Assembly (NCBI GenBank): GCA_037389465.1
Contig: JAZARR010000212.1
Coordinates: 1,258,001 to 1,322,000, forward strand
Source of the DNA: Baylisascaris procyonis
Lineage: Eukaryota; Nematoda; Chromadorea; Rhabditida; Ascarididae
Length of the DNA stretch: 64,000 nucleotides
Reading direction: 5' to 3'
Shown here: piece after piece, positions 1-10,800 of the stretch
Numbering within the stretch: position 1 is the stretch's first letter
Layout of the letters: every line of letters begins with the position of its first letter
Position numbers and translations under genes: made by a program
Notes under the pieces: generated by a model
What the model was told of the DNA's origin: nothing
The model's input: only the letters and a program-made list of their open reading frames with translations
Database searches by the model: none

Positions 1-5
1 AGGGT

Positions 6-1632
6 TCAGATAGTGGACATCATCGATGCGAATACCTTCAAAGATGGATGCAAAGCAATAAAGCACGATTCCTGTCTTTACTGCATTTTTAGTTTTTGCA
101 TTTCAAGGGCAACGAAAAAACATTCGAAATAAATATGCACATTTTGCCGAACTATGCTATTTACTGTATATATAATCTTTAAAACATTGTCAAATTCACT
201 CATCAGTTTTCCCCCTAAGTTCTTCTACGCTCTTTCACGCCAGTCACTGCCTGCAGATAACGCAGCAGAAATGATAACGTTATTTCATAATGGATCAGCA
301 GATGTTACAACACCTGTTGCGAATTTTAAAAAATAACGTGCAAAAAACTTCTCCTTTTCTAGAATTTGACTCGAGTTATTCCTAGCATCAAGTTGCAGAG
401 AATATTCCTTTCAAAGAAAAATAACCATCAGATTCTCCTAAATATTAATTGAAAATGAGGTAATAATTTTCGGAAATGTTTACCTGAGCTTTGGGACTGT
501 ATGAGGCTGTCGCAAGTGGGACGATGCTTTCGAAATTCGCATCCGCGACAATAAGAGAGCCGTCTTTACAATGGAACAACAGCGTATTGTTCGATTCGAT
601 GTAGAACACCTCACACGCATCTTGCAACCAATCCGGTAGCTCCCACCTTACAATAGTAAATAATTTACAATAGCGTAACTTTAAACCAATAGAATGCATA
701 GAAACCAGAGAGATTGGTAACAAGTGAAGAAGACTAATAGATGTTGGAGACTACGAAAAGTGGATGCGAACAAAGATGCACTGATCTTTGCCCAAAAAGA
801 GTTTAAGATAGAAAACAACAGCGCTTGAATTATATCACAAACAACGAACAAGTTGCAATAAGGGGCATATGAGGGATAAGACGTAACCCAATAAACGTTC
901 ACCAAGGAAACCAATAACTCTCCATCCAGTAATGTTTTCTACAATCTGCCAATTTATGTGAACACACTATAACGAAGATCGATGCATGTGTACAAGTGAA
1001 GTTGAACGCTGACCGCTGACAAGTAGCTTATCGGTAACTATGTGTGAACATAGTGCCCCGGACTGACTGTAAAACTCTACTCATCGATTCATCGATTCTA
1101 CGAACCCTTTTGAGCTGACTCATTACCACTCTGACCAAACCCAAGAACCAACTCGACCTAACGTGGATATGTGATGCACCAGAAGTGATCACCTAACCTC
1201 AGCTCGGTAACGAAGTACATGTGTGACTGAAGGGTTTTGTAAAATACCAGCTAAACATGATTGCCTTTTTCTTTTCAAACGCTAAATATTTGAACGCTTT
1301 TGAGTGCATAAGTTTTGCACTAAAAAACGATAAAGCACAAAAATTTGTCATTTAACAACCCTTTCAGCGCTATTTTTTCAATAACAATTATCATTTTCAA
1401 GTGCTGCACGAGAGCAAAAAATGTATGAAAATCAGCGATAATGAAAAACTGTATTCAAAAATTGTTTAACATTAACTACCTAAATAAGAATACTTCACTG
1501 AACTGAAAACGTATTAAGGATTTCTTACTCCGTGGAGATGGAAACGGCGATTCGATCTTCGTCGACAACTTTGAGCGGTTGCGCTGCCGCATCTGCGCCA
1601 GGCATTGGATTGACCTCATGGACATCGGACAT
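6..1632 (-). CDS. Unrecognised protein, three-exon model at the window edge
   Basis: I do not recognise this gene. Three minus-strand exons fit together in phase: 1632-1529, 646-484 and 71 leftward. The first exon opens with ATG at 1632 (MSDVHEVN...) and ends at a good donor (GA|GTAAGA). The second gives an uninterrupted 54-codon stretch containing LPDWLQDACEVF, HCKDGSLIVAD and SIVPLATASYSPKAQ, ending at CAG|GTAAAC. The third starts after GACAG and reads ESCFIALHPSLK, then either splices at GTATTC (35) or reaches a TGA at 8-6. The alternation of 'KDGSLIVAD' and 'HPSLKVFAS' resembles beta-propeller (WD-like) strands, but that is only an impression. The acceptor of exon 2 (ATTGTAAG) is weak. 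The 5' end may be further right, and the gene may continue past the window. Confidence 0.4.
484..646 (-). CDS. Candidate second exon of the left-edge minus gene
   Basis: This is the best-supported exon of the model: one base plus 54 codons with no stop, balanced amino-acid composition and a CAG|GTAAAC donor. A D-G-S-L-I-V-A-D strand-like segment is followed by FESIVPLATASYSPKAQ. Continuing left, the intron runs about 410 bases to an acceptor at position 72. Confidence 0.45.
1529..1632 (-). CDS. Candidate first coding exon of the left-edge minus gene
   Basis: This exon has 34 codons plus two bases. The ATG lies nine codons after an in-frame stop, so it is the likely start on this reading. The coding bias is GC-richer than the flanks (PMPGADAAAQPLKVVDEDR). 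The donor GTAAGA matches the consensus, and the two leftover bases are completed to Glu by the next exon. Confidence 0.4.
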
Positions 1633-4584
1633 CGTCGAAGAACACACAACCAATCTTCACCTTTTGCTCAGGCCACCAAGTATGCAAACAGCTGAACCTT
1701 CGGTTGCCAGATATGAACATCAAAGCGAAACACAACAGAACACCTGCAAATACACTCATTTGCACTGAAAATGGTCTCAGTGCAAACCCACGCTCTCTCG
1801 TTTAATCTAGTGCAATGATGTCACAACGATATCCAGCCACGATTTGTAACCTCCGCTTCTCCCCACAAGAACTGTGTTCCTCGAAACAATTGGACAAATC
1901 GTTGAAATCTCCCCACTCCTACCGCACCGCTCGTGAGCGAAACTTCTGCAACCATTTTAACGCTTGTCGAAGAGTCCAACAGAAGTTCAACGGTATTAAA
2001 GATCAGGGAAATCTATAACTGGAACTCACTCTGCAATCACAGTTTTTTGGTAGATGCAATTTGATAAGCGGGGGTTCACAGCATAAAAAATGCGGGTATG
2101 AAATGGGATGAGATATGACATCAACTCGTCAATAAATGTAGTACCGAAGCCACATTTCCCTCTTCGGAGGGCAAGCGGCCAATGAAAATTAGCATAATAT
2201 TTCCGCAATACAATGTCGTAAATAAAAGTAACAAAATTTTTAAGATGCTTAGTCCAAATTCATCTAAATCAGAGCATAAACGATCAACTCAGAGAATTTT
2301 TTCACCGCAACGACTAAACTTAGCTCTACGAAGGTTGAGGTTGAATCAGGCCCAGGTCACGAGCATTACCTTATTTAACTCACAACAATCATATGCAGAT
2401 GAAAACCCACAATCATTCCCATCGAAACCCATTTTTTAGCCACTGCCAATGATATGAATCTATCTACAACAATCATTGGATTTGCTTTTCGTCATTTGCA
2501 CCAATGCACCACTCAGATGTGCCAAAATTTTCACACACTTCAACTGAAATGCGAAAGTGAATACTGAACAGTGGAATTTTTATGACATTGAAAGGTGTTG
2601 AAAGTGCTTTATAATGCGGGCGGCATGCAGAAATGATGGTGCTTTAATGTCGACAATTAAATAATTGAAGATTTGTGAAACCTCGTAGAACCGTTAGGTG
2701 AGGAATCAACACCGAACAAATTGTTTAATTAACACCCTACCCGAGGGATCGAACTAACTGTTGAATTTTTTTGCAAGAGGCGATGGTGTTCGTGCAAATC
2801 AGATACAATCACCTACTTCATAGAAATTTAAAGGAGATCATAAAGCAAGGCAGGAAGCGGCTGCAACCTATTCTTGCATTAAATTATTTGAATGGAATTC
2901 GGCGACAGTACTGCTTTTGTGATCTTCGAAAGCGAGCAGAGGAATTATTTCTTGTATGTGCAGTGTTAGACAACAGCTAAGTTAGTTTCTCGCTAGTACA
3001 TAAATTACTGAACCAAAAAAATAACCTCATATGCACTTGACAGCGAAGGAAGGGAGGCAGGAAAGGAGGGAGGAGGGGGAGGGGAAACAAAAAGGAGGAG
3101 GAGCAAACAGATGCTCATCTTCTAGTAGCAAAAGAATTCCTCAAAAAGAATACCGAAATCTCAACAGCTCGTTATCCAGCAATGTTCAATGAGGAAGAAA
3201 GTGCAGAAAGTGCAGTTCCAAACCACTGCTTTCGCACTGTATCAATGATCTTATACCACCGGATCCTCAACCTCCTCTTACCTTGATTGTCAACAAATCC
3301 CTAGCCAAATGGTCTCCTCGAGACCTACCCAGCTGGTTTCAAAGCGAGCACAAATGCAAAAGGAATTTGGATTAAAGGACTTCAGTGAGACAGTAAGTTT
3401 CACATGCATATCCGCTTATTCAGAATGACATACATGCTTTTCTATTAGTGATCCAGAAAAACCATATCCACAACGTCACAACATTTTGCCCTCCTCAGCG
3501 ATGGTAAAGCCAGAAATATGTGGTATTTAGTTGTGGCATTGAAGCCCTGATACTGTAAGAAGATAAGCGGTATGTTGTCTCATCGGATGTGTCATACTAT
3601 GCTATTCATTGGCAACGGTGACTTTCGTCTAATAAGCGTTCTAATGGACAACAAGGCACGTCGAGATACGCTTTAACGAATCAAGTCGAAACCACAACAC
3701 TAGGGAAGGCATTCATATCCTTTATCAATCGACTATCCACCTATTCACTATCGCCCTTTCTCCTCCTTTAATTAAGAAAACTAAAGAAATGAAAATAGCA
3801 TATGCTCCCAAAATTTAGTCTATCACACAATTTAAACAACAGCAAAATCAGTATGCAAAAATGAACCACTTAAAAAGACAGGCCATAAGCAGCTCTTCAA
3901 AGGTGTAAACGGTTGATAATGAACGCTTGTAGAGATTGGCGGTAAACGCTTTCACTTGCTAGTGATTCAAGTAGATAATGAGTGACGATGAAAAAATTCA
4001 ACCTGCCGATACTCTCAACAAATGGCTCAAAAAAATATCGGTAACAATGGCGCGACTGATCGAATTTTATAGATTATTTTCATCGCACAATCGCAGTGAA
4101 TAAAGTTCAACAGAATGAGTGTCGTCATTGCAGGATCGATTGATTCGAATCGTCAAATAAAACAACGTTGCATCGGAAAGAAATGTGTGTGCTCCATACT
4201 TACACTGCACCATAAACACCCTCAACAAAAAGACAACTATTTAAAATTGAAATTCTATAGAATTGGATTTCAAACCGAAAATGAGATTGAAATTAAAAGT
4301 GAAAGGAATTAAAAATCCCACCCGAAAAACTGAAATTCAATAGGTCCTTCTCCATTTCGACTTCGAGAAGGTGAAAAACGGCATAACCTCTCCTCACATG
4401 AACGGAACACAATTGTTTCCTTATATTCTTTTCGCCTCAACATGCGCACATCTCGCAATTTATGTGTAACACAAGTCCCTTTGAATTAGCGCAGAAACCT
4501 TGCAGCTGTGATATGCATCATCGCTGTATAGTGCCCGCATTAACGATATAACAGAATTCTCGAAAACTAGCTTTTGAGAAGCAC
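1633..4584. other. Non-coding stretch, no gene recognised
   Basis: This stretch holds AT-rich DNA with short spurious ORFs, a purine-rich tract (about 3046-3115, GGAGG and GAAAGG runs) and a reverse-oriented tRNA box B-like word (GGGATCGAACT on plus, 2745-2755). A 70-residue plus-strand ORF at 2771-2980 looks mildly protein-like but has no recognisable motif. The part just right of 1632 would hold the promoter or leader-acceptor of the minus-strand gene. Confidence 0.4.
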
Positions 4585-4691
4585 TCAAAGAATGCGTCCG
4601 CGATGTCCTGCGCTGTTACTGGAATGCGCTGATTGCGCCTGAGAGTGTCCGACGTGCGTCGGCTTCCACTGTGGTAGCGGCGACAACCATA

Positions 4692-5558
4692 TCACCGTCG
4701 TTGGCGCGTTTCTTGACGGATTGATCGCTGGAAGTAATCCATCGGACGTTGTCGCACATGGCCAAGTTTCATCTGATCGTTGCCACAACCTACGAAGATT
4801 AGTCCTGCTACCGTTCGCCCGTTTATCCCAAACGTTTTGGTTGTCTGTTCAGAGAAACGGATCAGATTGTTCGATGCATCGAGGGTTTGCTCCGTGACTA
4901 GTTGTAAACGACGGGTTCCGAGTCGCTTCCACGACGCCTTCGATACGACAGTGATGTCCCATCCTGTGTCCACCTGGAATCGAACTGAGTGTCCGTCGAC
5001 AAAAGCGGCAAGAACTTCGCCCTTTTCGCGCTTCCATCTTCGTCTTGACGCACTGCATGCCATCTGACTGATAGCGCAGGCGTCGTTCGTTGGTCCTCCG
5101 CTTGTACTGTCTCCAAATGCACGCGCAGCAGCTTTTCTTGTGTCTTGTATTCTCGACTGAGCGCAACTGTGGTTGCAGAACCGGCATTCCTTGAAGAAGT
5201 GCATGCCAGCGCATTGCCAGCAAGGTGTCCTCGGTGTGGCTGCTTTATCGTATCGCATCTGATGCTTGGATCGCTCCTTTGGCGTCTTCCGTTTGAAACG
5301 TTCCGACTTGCCCTGAAATGTCGCAACGTTGACCGTCTGAATCGCGCTCGAATCCTCGACCATCTTGTTGTGGTGCTTCAGATTATCCAGCCGCCTGTAT
5401 TCCGCGATGAGGTCCTTGAGTGTTGCGTTGGGTCCGTACCGATCCTGTTCACCAAGTAAAGTCAGTACTCGACGTCTGCTGGCGTTTGGAGTCCGCATTT
5501 GAAGACCAGGCACTCGAACTGGTCTGCATTGAATTCGCCCAGGCGAAACTTCTCGCAC
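4692..5558 (-). pseudogene. Nucleocapsid zinc knuckle and aspartic protease fragment
   Basis: This is a 288-codon open stretch. Residues about 40-70 finish a capsid-like helical region (LKDLIAEYRRLDNL). A basic linker (ERFKRKTPKERSKHQMR) leads to a zinc knuckle with two Cys two residues apart, then His and Cys; the spacing C-x2-C-x3-H-x4-C is one residue shorter than the classical retroviral form. After a variable linker comes the protease entry FQVDTGWDITVVS. The usual small residue after DTG is Trp here, which may impair activity. The following flap-like segment decays into unrelated sequence near 4700. The first residues differ in frame from the preceding gag fragment. Confidence 0.7.
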
Positions 5559-5678
5559 CCTCGTTTGACGATGCTGTCACATGCCATGATGTCGTCTCGT
5601 GGGTTCCTGACAAGCTTCAGACAATGATAACGCTCGTTGAAAAGCAATATCTTGGGTCCGAAGATGTCCTTGAAGATG

Positions 5679-6128
5679 CTAAGCGTTTTGCCGAATTCTA
5701 GGTCGCACCTGCTCCGGGAAAATGTGGTTTGCGTACATCTCGTAGGTCATTGCTTTGAGTTTCCACAAGATGAAGTGCACACGTCTTGGGTCGCTGAGCT
5801 TCTGAGCGTCGATGTCGAAGTTGTTCTCGTATTGTTTAAACCACGTTTCGGACGTGACGTTAACGTCCGGAAAGTATTTAAAGGTTGCAGTCACGTTGTT
5901 CAGAACAGTCGGGGGTACTGTCGAGAACGCTGTCAGCTGCTGCTGCATCGGCGCCTGCTGTTCCCGCTGTCGTTGGAGTGGCAGAACCAGCGAGTCGGAT
6001 ACGCCTTCCATCTTCTGTCGCCAATCCGAATTCCGATCGCCAGTTGTTGTGACTGGCGGCGTTGGCGTTGAGGGGACCGAGCGTAGGCAAAGGGCAGGAG
6101 CCAATAACAGTCCGTCGAGCCAAGACAC
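5679..6128 (-). pseudogene. Gag-like fragment, N-terminal part
   Basis: This is a 149-codon open stretch. Its first third is low-complexity, rich in Pro, Thr and Gln (LQRQREQQAPMQQQ), as is common at the start of retroelement Gag. It then enters a helical capsid-like region (NNVTATFKYFPDVNV, WFKQYENNFDIDAQ). The frame is lost near 5707, where the downstream capsid sequence continues in another phase. The annotated start is not a convincing ATG, so the real 5' end of gag is uncertain. Confidence 0.65.
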
Positions 6129-7618
6129 ACAAACGAGCCGAAGTCCGACTTACTTAGGACTTACATAGGCCCCTAAGGTGGTACAAGAGCACTTGAGTCG
6201 ATCAAGGACATTACGCTGAGAACAATAAAAGAGAATCGACTACACGAGCAAATATGGCACCGCAGTGTTAGATCACAAGGAGGTATCTTGGGTTAGGTCT
6301 CCGGTGTCATACCCAACACAAATGCAAATTTACAAACATACATTACACCCGTCGATGGGCAACATTTAATTTACAATTGATTCCATAATTGTACGAAGAA
6401 GAAAAGCAAGCAAACACAAACGAAATAAGTGGAAGGACGTGCCGCTAAGACAGACACGAAATGCGTTTTCCCTTTTCAATCCATCAAGCCAACCGATCGC
6501 TTAAATATAAAAAGTGAGCGACAGAAAACCTAAACAATACAATTAAGAAATCAAGCAACTATACAAGACCCAGCCAAAAAAATGTTTTCCAGGTCGCAGC
6601 TTGACGGCTGTTGCTGAATTAAATTGCCAAGCAAACTACGAAATGCTCTTAAGTGTGCATAACTCACAACAAACATGACCAACAGCAATGAAGTTGGGAA
6701 TAGGCGGTGTACATCATATTTCCCAATTTTTTCTTCACAGTTTTTGTGATTCGTGAGTTGAACCCATTGGACAATCACACAGACAAACACATAGAAATGT
6801 ATAGATCTGAGGACGCCGCAATGCAATTTACGAAGTAGCATAAGTGAAGGATCGTTAAGAAGTGCAACGATAAGCGACAAAGCAACCATGAGTCGAATCT
6901 GTGATGGCAAGCACAAAGCTAAATGCGAGCAAGTATTACGCTGCGAACATTTGGATGAATATAACCATTCTTCTATAAACTAGAGACTGTCTTATCTCGT
7001 GTGCATCTTGAATGCTAGCTTCATGCAGCCTCATGAAACGGCCGTCACCTAGAAGTGAGCAACACTGAAAGCACAAAATATATAGCGCTCAACGAACACC
7101 CATCACATTGCGCTGTAATAACGCATTTCATGTACGAGATGTGCTTCCACCTAGAAGCAATCAACGCATCATCCAGTATCGATACAATCACGACCAAGCT
7201 AAAGCTTATTAGTAGCGAGGTTACTCTCTACTCTTTAATACAGTAAATAAACATAATGTAGCGTGATCGTCCCAAAAATTCACCACTATTTAGTTCTCTA
7301 GTCCTTCTTATGCAAACTTCGTCATCATGCGTTCAACAAATGTCTCTTATTTACTTTTCTCATCTGCACTCTTCGTTTAGTCCGTATTTAATCCCTCGCC
7401 ATAATGTTCCCTATTTGCAGTAATGAATTATTGTTGATGCTGCCCTCTAGTTTTCCACTCATGAATAATTCCTTGGGAATGTTTAAAAAACGAATGGCAA
7501 GCAAAACATACCTTCTACCTGATGTTGTAATCGGTCTCATTTATCGGCAATAGAATAAAGATGTTTTTATTGTCCCAGTGAAAGGAAAACTAGAATTCCA
7601 AAAGTATTCAGCAGACCA
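6129..7618. other. Non-coding stretch upstream of the retroelement
   Basis: This stretch may contain the 5' LTR of the minus-strand element. The minus-strand word TGTTGGGTATGACACC (plus 6302-6317) looks like an LTR start, but no matching second LTR or primer-binding site was confirmed. The remainder is AT-rich with no supported gene. Confidence 0.3.
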
Positions 7619-7894
7619 TTAAGGTTCAATAATGAGGGTTTTGAGGATATGGCCACAGAAAGTCGCCAAAGAAAACAGCACGAACGCAGCCAGTATAAAA
7701 TTCAAACTTGTAAGAGCGCCGAATTTCTTAAAGGGAACAGCGAGAGCACTACCTTTCAAAGCAGATAATACTGACTCTAACAATAAGTAGCAGTATATGT
7801 AGCTGCTAATGGTGGCAGAGATCATTGCCCGTACCAACATGTAGAACTGACGGAAGTGGTTAATACTGTATGCAGTAGTAAGTGGGGGCGGCAT
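7619..7894 (-). CDS. Possible terminal exon of a membrane protein
   Basis: I do not recognise this sequence. It is a 91-codon minus-strand open stretch that ends in TAA and could begin after an acceptor TGCATACAG at about 7860. It encodes two hydrophobic segments (around SATISSYIYCYLLLESVLSAL and LNFILAAFVLFSLATFCG), separated by KGSALAVPFKKFG, and a short tail LKTLIIEP. No partner exon could be joined with confidence. AT-rich DNA gives hydrophobic chance ORFs, so this may be spurious. Confidence 0.2.
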   Translation of the reverse strand: MPPPLTTAYSINHFRQFYMLVRAMISATISSYIYCYLLLESVLSALKGSALAVPFKKFGALTSLNFILAAFVLFSLATFCGHILKTLIIEP

Positions 7895-10800
7895 TGATGA
7901 GTACTCTTGGTACCAATATCCTTAAGCAGTAATGACCATTACAACAGGAACGGTTGTAGTAACATCACCAATATTAGTAGAAGATATTATTTCAATGATA
8001 GCATAACCCTTCCCCATATGCCACAGTTCACAATAGTGTCCGTCTGCTGCACCCATTGATGTTATGTGATTCAGATGCGTTAATCCAGCGTCAGCCTAAA
8101 TTGGACAATATGTTCTGCACAACCGTTCCAACAACTAGCCGTGGCGAATCCGCCAATAAGTGGAGGTCTCCGAGCATGAAGATGCCGAAAATGTTTTTGA
8201 AGAAATTTTTAAAATTCAGCGAATTAGCGAATTTGCAACCACAAATTGCAAACACATCTTCGGATATCACTTCAACACCGGAAACACGGCTTACAGATTC
8301 AGCTCGGAATTGGCATGAGCTAATTCATGCTGATCTTGTGTGCGATAACAATTTTCCTTCAATCGCTGCTTGCCGAACATTGTTTTGTATCTATAGAAAG
8401 ATAGGCAGCAGATCACGTGGCGACCGATTATTTACACGTTGCTGCGAAAAAATACTTTTTGTGGCTTATTTATTATAAATCAGTTAGTCAAAAGGTATTT
8501 TGTAATGCGCTAACAGCTTTTCCATCTATTAAGAATGCCAAATAAGTGTAGTGTTTGATATGCGCTACTGATGCCGAATCATTCTGTGAAAACGCCAACC
8601 GAATGTGGAATGATCGATCGGTACGATATTGACACCCTGAGAAATGTCGACCTCGTAGCAGAGACGATTTTCTTAAAGGTAAATATGTCTGCCAGCCTTT
8701 CCTCACACGTTTCCGAGTAATTTTGCTAATTTCTACCTCAGTTTTGATTAAGAACTAGCAAACATGTAAAAACGGCAAACGTTAGCGTTGAATGGTCAAG
8801 AAAGTAAAAAGTGAATTAAGATAGGATAGGTTCCTATTCCATAAAATAAACTCCGGACATAAATGCTATCCCTGACATTTCTTTAAATAACTCTTTCATG
8901 CTATGCACTCTTCTCCCAATTGAAAACTATTATCATCAATCCTTGGTTGAAAGACTCTCCGTCAATATGTCCACAACATTTGGCCTATTAAAAAATTTCT
9001 CTAACATGTAATATGACAGAAAAATATCATTATTAAGGGCATTTTGTTATTGTATTCACTCAGCAACAAGCCAATAAAAACAGTTCAATATCGTTTTCTG
9101 TCCGGTCAGAACGTAACCTCATCACTGCGCGACTGGATCGCAGCACAAACAAACAATAACCTTCTGTATTGACTGCAAGCTTATCGTGCTTGTAGTTCTT
9201 GTTCAAGTGAGCAGGATAATTTTTCGTTAATCGCTCACCCACTGAGAAAATAGGTGATTCCCCTTACTTTACCTGCCAAATAAAAAGAGATGTTCCTCAA
9301 TGTCGTGCTGCCTTTTCTTGTGCCTAATGCAGATATATGAACGACGAGACAATTTGTCAGACGCATACAAACTGTTCACAGCCATCTTTGAAACATATCG
9401 CCATTTTCAACACTTCACTACCACTTTAATTTGCTGCAAAAGAATCACAGAACTTCAAACGAGTGTTCTTAACTTCATCAGTGAGACATTTCGCATTAGA
9501 ACTGCTGTTTTTTGCATAAACTAACACAACGAACGCTTTCATCACTAGGGCAATGACATACTGCAGTCTACAAATGAAGGAATCCACGATTACGGCGCCA
9601 AATTTTGCAGTGATATCTATCGGAATCTACTACGCTCAAAAAACTATTGCAAAAACCTTAAGGAAAATCAGCTGTAATTTTCATATTCTGCAACTCAAAT
9701 GCTTCAAATAGTTTACATTAGCACAATACCTCTAGGCTTCGAAATATCACGCGCAGATATGGTCACTTCACCTTGTCAAAGACGCAGTTTACTGAAAAAT
9801 TTCAAAGATATTATGTGGGTATGGTGTTTCATAAAAAACCTTCGCCGAACTTTATATATCAAATTATAAAATACGACTAAGATTTTTCGATCTTGAAGCT
9901 TTCGAATATTACTGCATGAAGTTTGGCTCGAAATTGTTAGAAAACATTTTTAATTTTCTTGAGATAAGCATCTTCACTTTTCTCCAGCCACATATAACTC
10001 GTCCTGATCGTCACCAACTGGCACATAGAAAATTTCAGTGAATAGTGTTCTTTACTATTTTGAGTTCGGATTTGTTCGTGTTGCAAATAACCCGCCCCCT
10101 CCTCTTCCAAAATCGAGGAAGAGAAGAATCCTTGGACGTTTATGAGTCCTCCCTATAAATCCGATTGCTAAGATAGTGCCTACTTGTTACATTACGTGCC
10201 GGGTACCTTATTTTTACCTCCATTTTTTCTTACACTTCCCGAATAAGCATCAACCTTTAAAGGTACGTAACCATCAAACGCGTACATCATGGTGCCTACA
10301 TTAGCCAATTACAATTTTCCATTAGGCCATTGGAATCATATGTTATGTGCTCCATTTTCCTTTGCCCGTTCTTCTTTTATTACACTCATACACATTCCAC
10401 TGCTTTTATGTAGTTTCCTTTAGTTTTGTGGGCAAAAGTTGTTATTTAGAATGTCACTCTCGCTATGCAATGCTCAAAAACCCTCGCTGACGAAACTGAA
10501 AAGGGATGAGGAGGATGATTCAAAGCAATGAATAACCCGACGTTGCCGATTGTGCTAGATGTATTCCATTTTGCACAAACATATGACAACCTATGGCTGC
10601 ATTATATTTGTATGCGGAATAACGCCTTCTATTTGACATTTTCGTGAGGCCATACTCCATGCGGCAGTGAAACCATAACAAGTTAAGCATTATTCACTCA
10701 AACTGTAATAAAGTAACTGCAACACACTTAAAAGCAAAACAACGTACCTTACTTTGATTTCACAAAAATCGAAGCAATCACTCTCCACCCTCCAACCGAA

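Larger units (their letters stand above)
4585..6128 (-). mobile_element. Truncated, frame-broken Ty3/Gypsy-like LTR retroelement (gag to protease)
   Basis: On the minus strand, coding runs from a gag region (about 6128-5462) through a zinc-knuckle segment (about 5223-5185, CWQC then H and C) into an aspartic protease core with DTG (about 4970). The gag block has the usual tract of a YENNFD-type helix, a RVHFILWKL segment and a FNERYHCLKL segment seen in nematode Gypsy-type gag proteins. No reverse transcriptase, RNase H or integrase signature follows toward lower coordinates, so the copy is truncated within or just after protease. At least two frame changes break it, near 5707 and between about 5460 and 5510. 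No clear LTR pair was found. It is GC-richer than its surroundings, consistent with a fairly recent insertion. Confidence 0.75.

Noticed and set aside
2771..2980. 70-codon plus ORF with helical, basic composition
   Set aside because: It has no recognised family and no compatible neighbouring exons.
8056..8706. 140-codon plus ORF (8056-8478) and 72-codon minus ORF (8488-8706)
   Set aside because: Some stretches look protein-like, but no motif, exon partner or regulatory context supports either.
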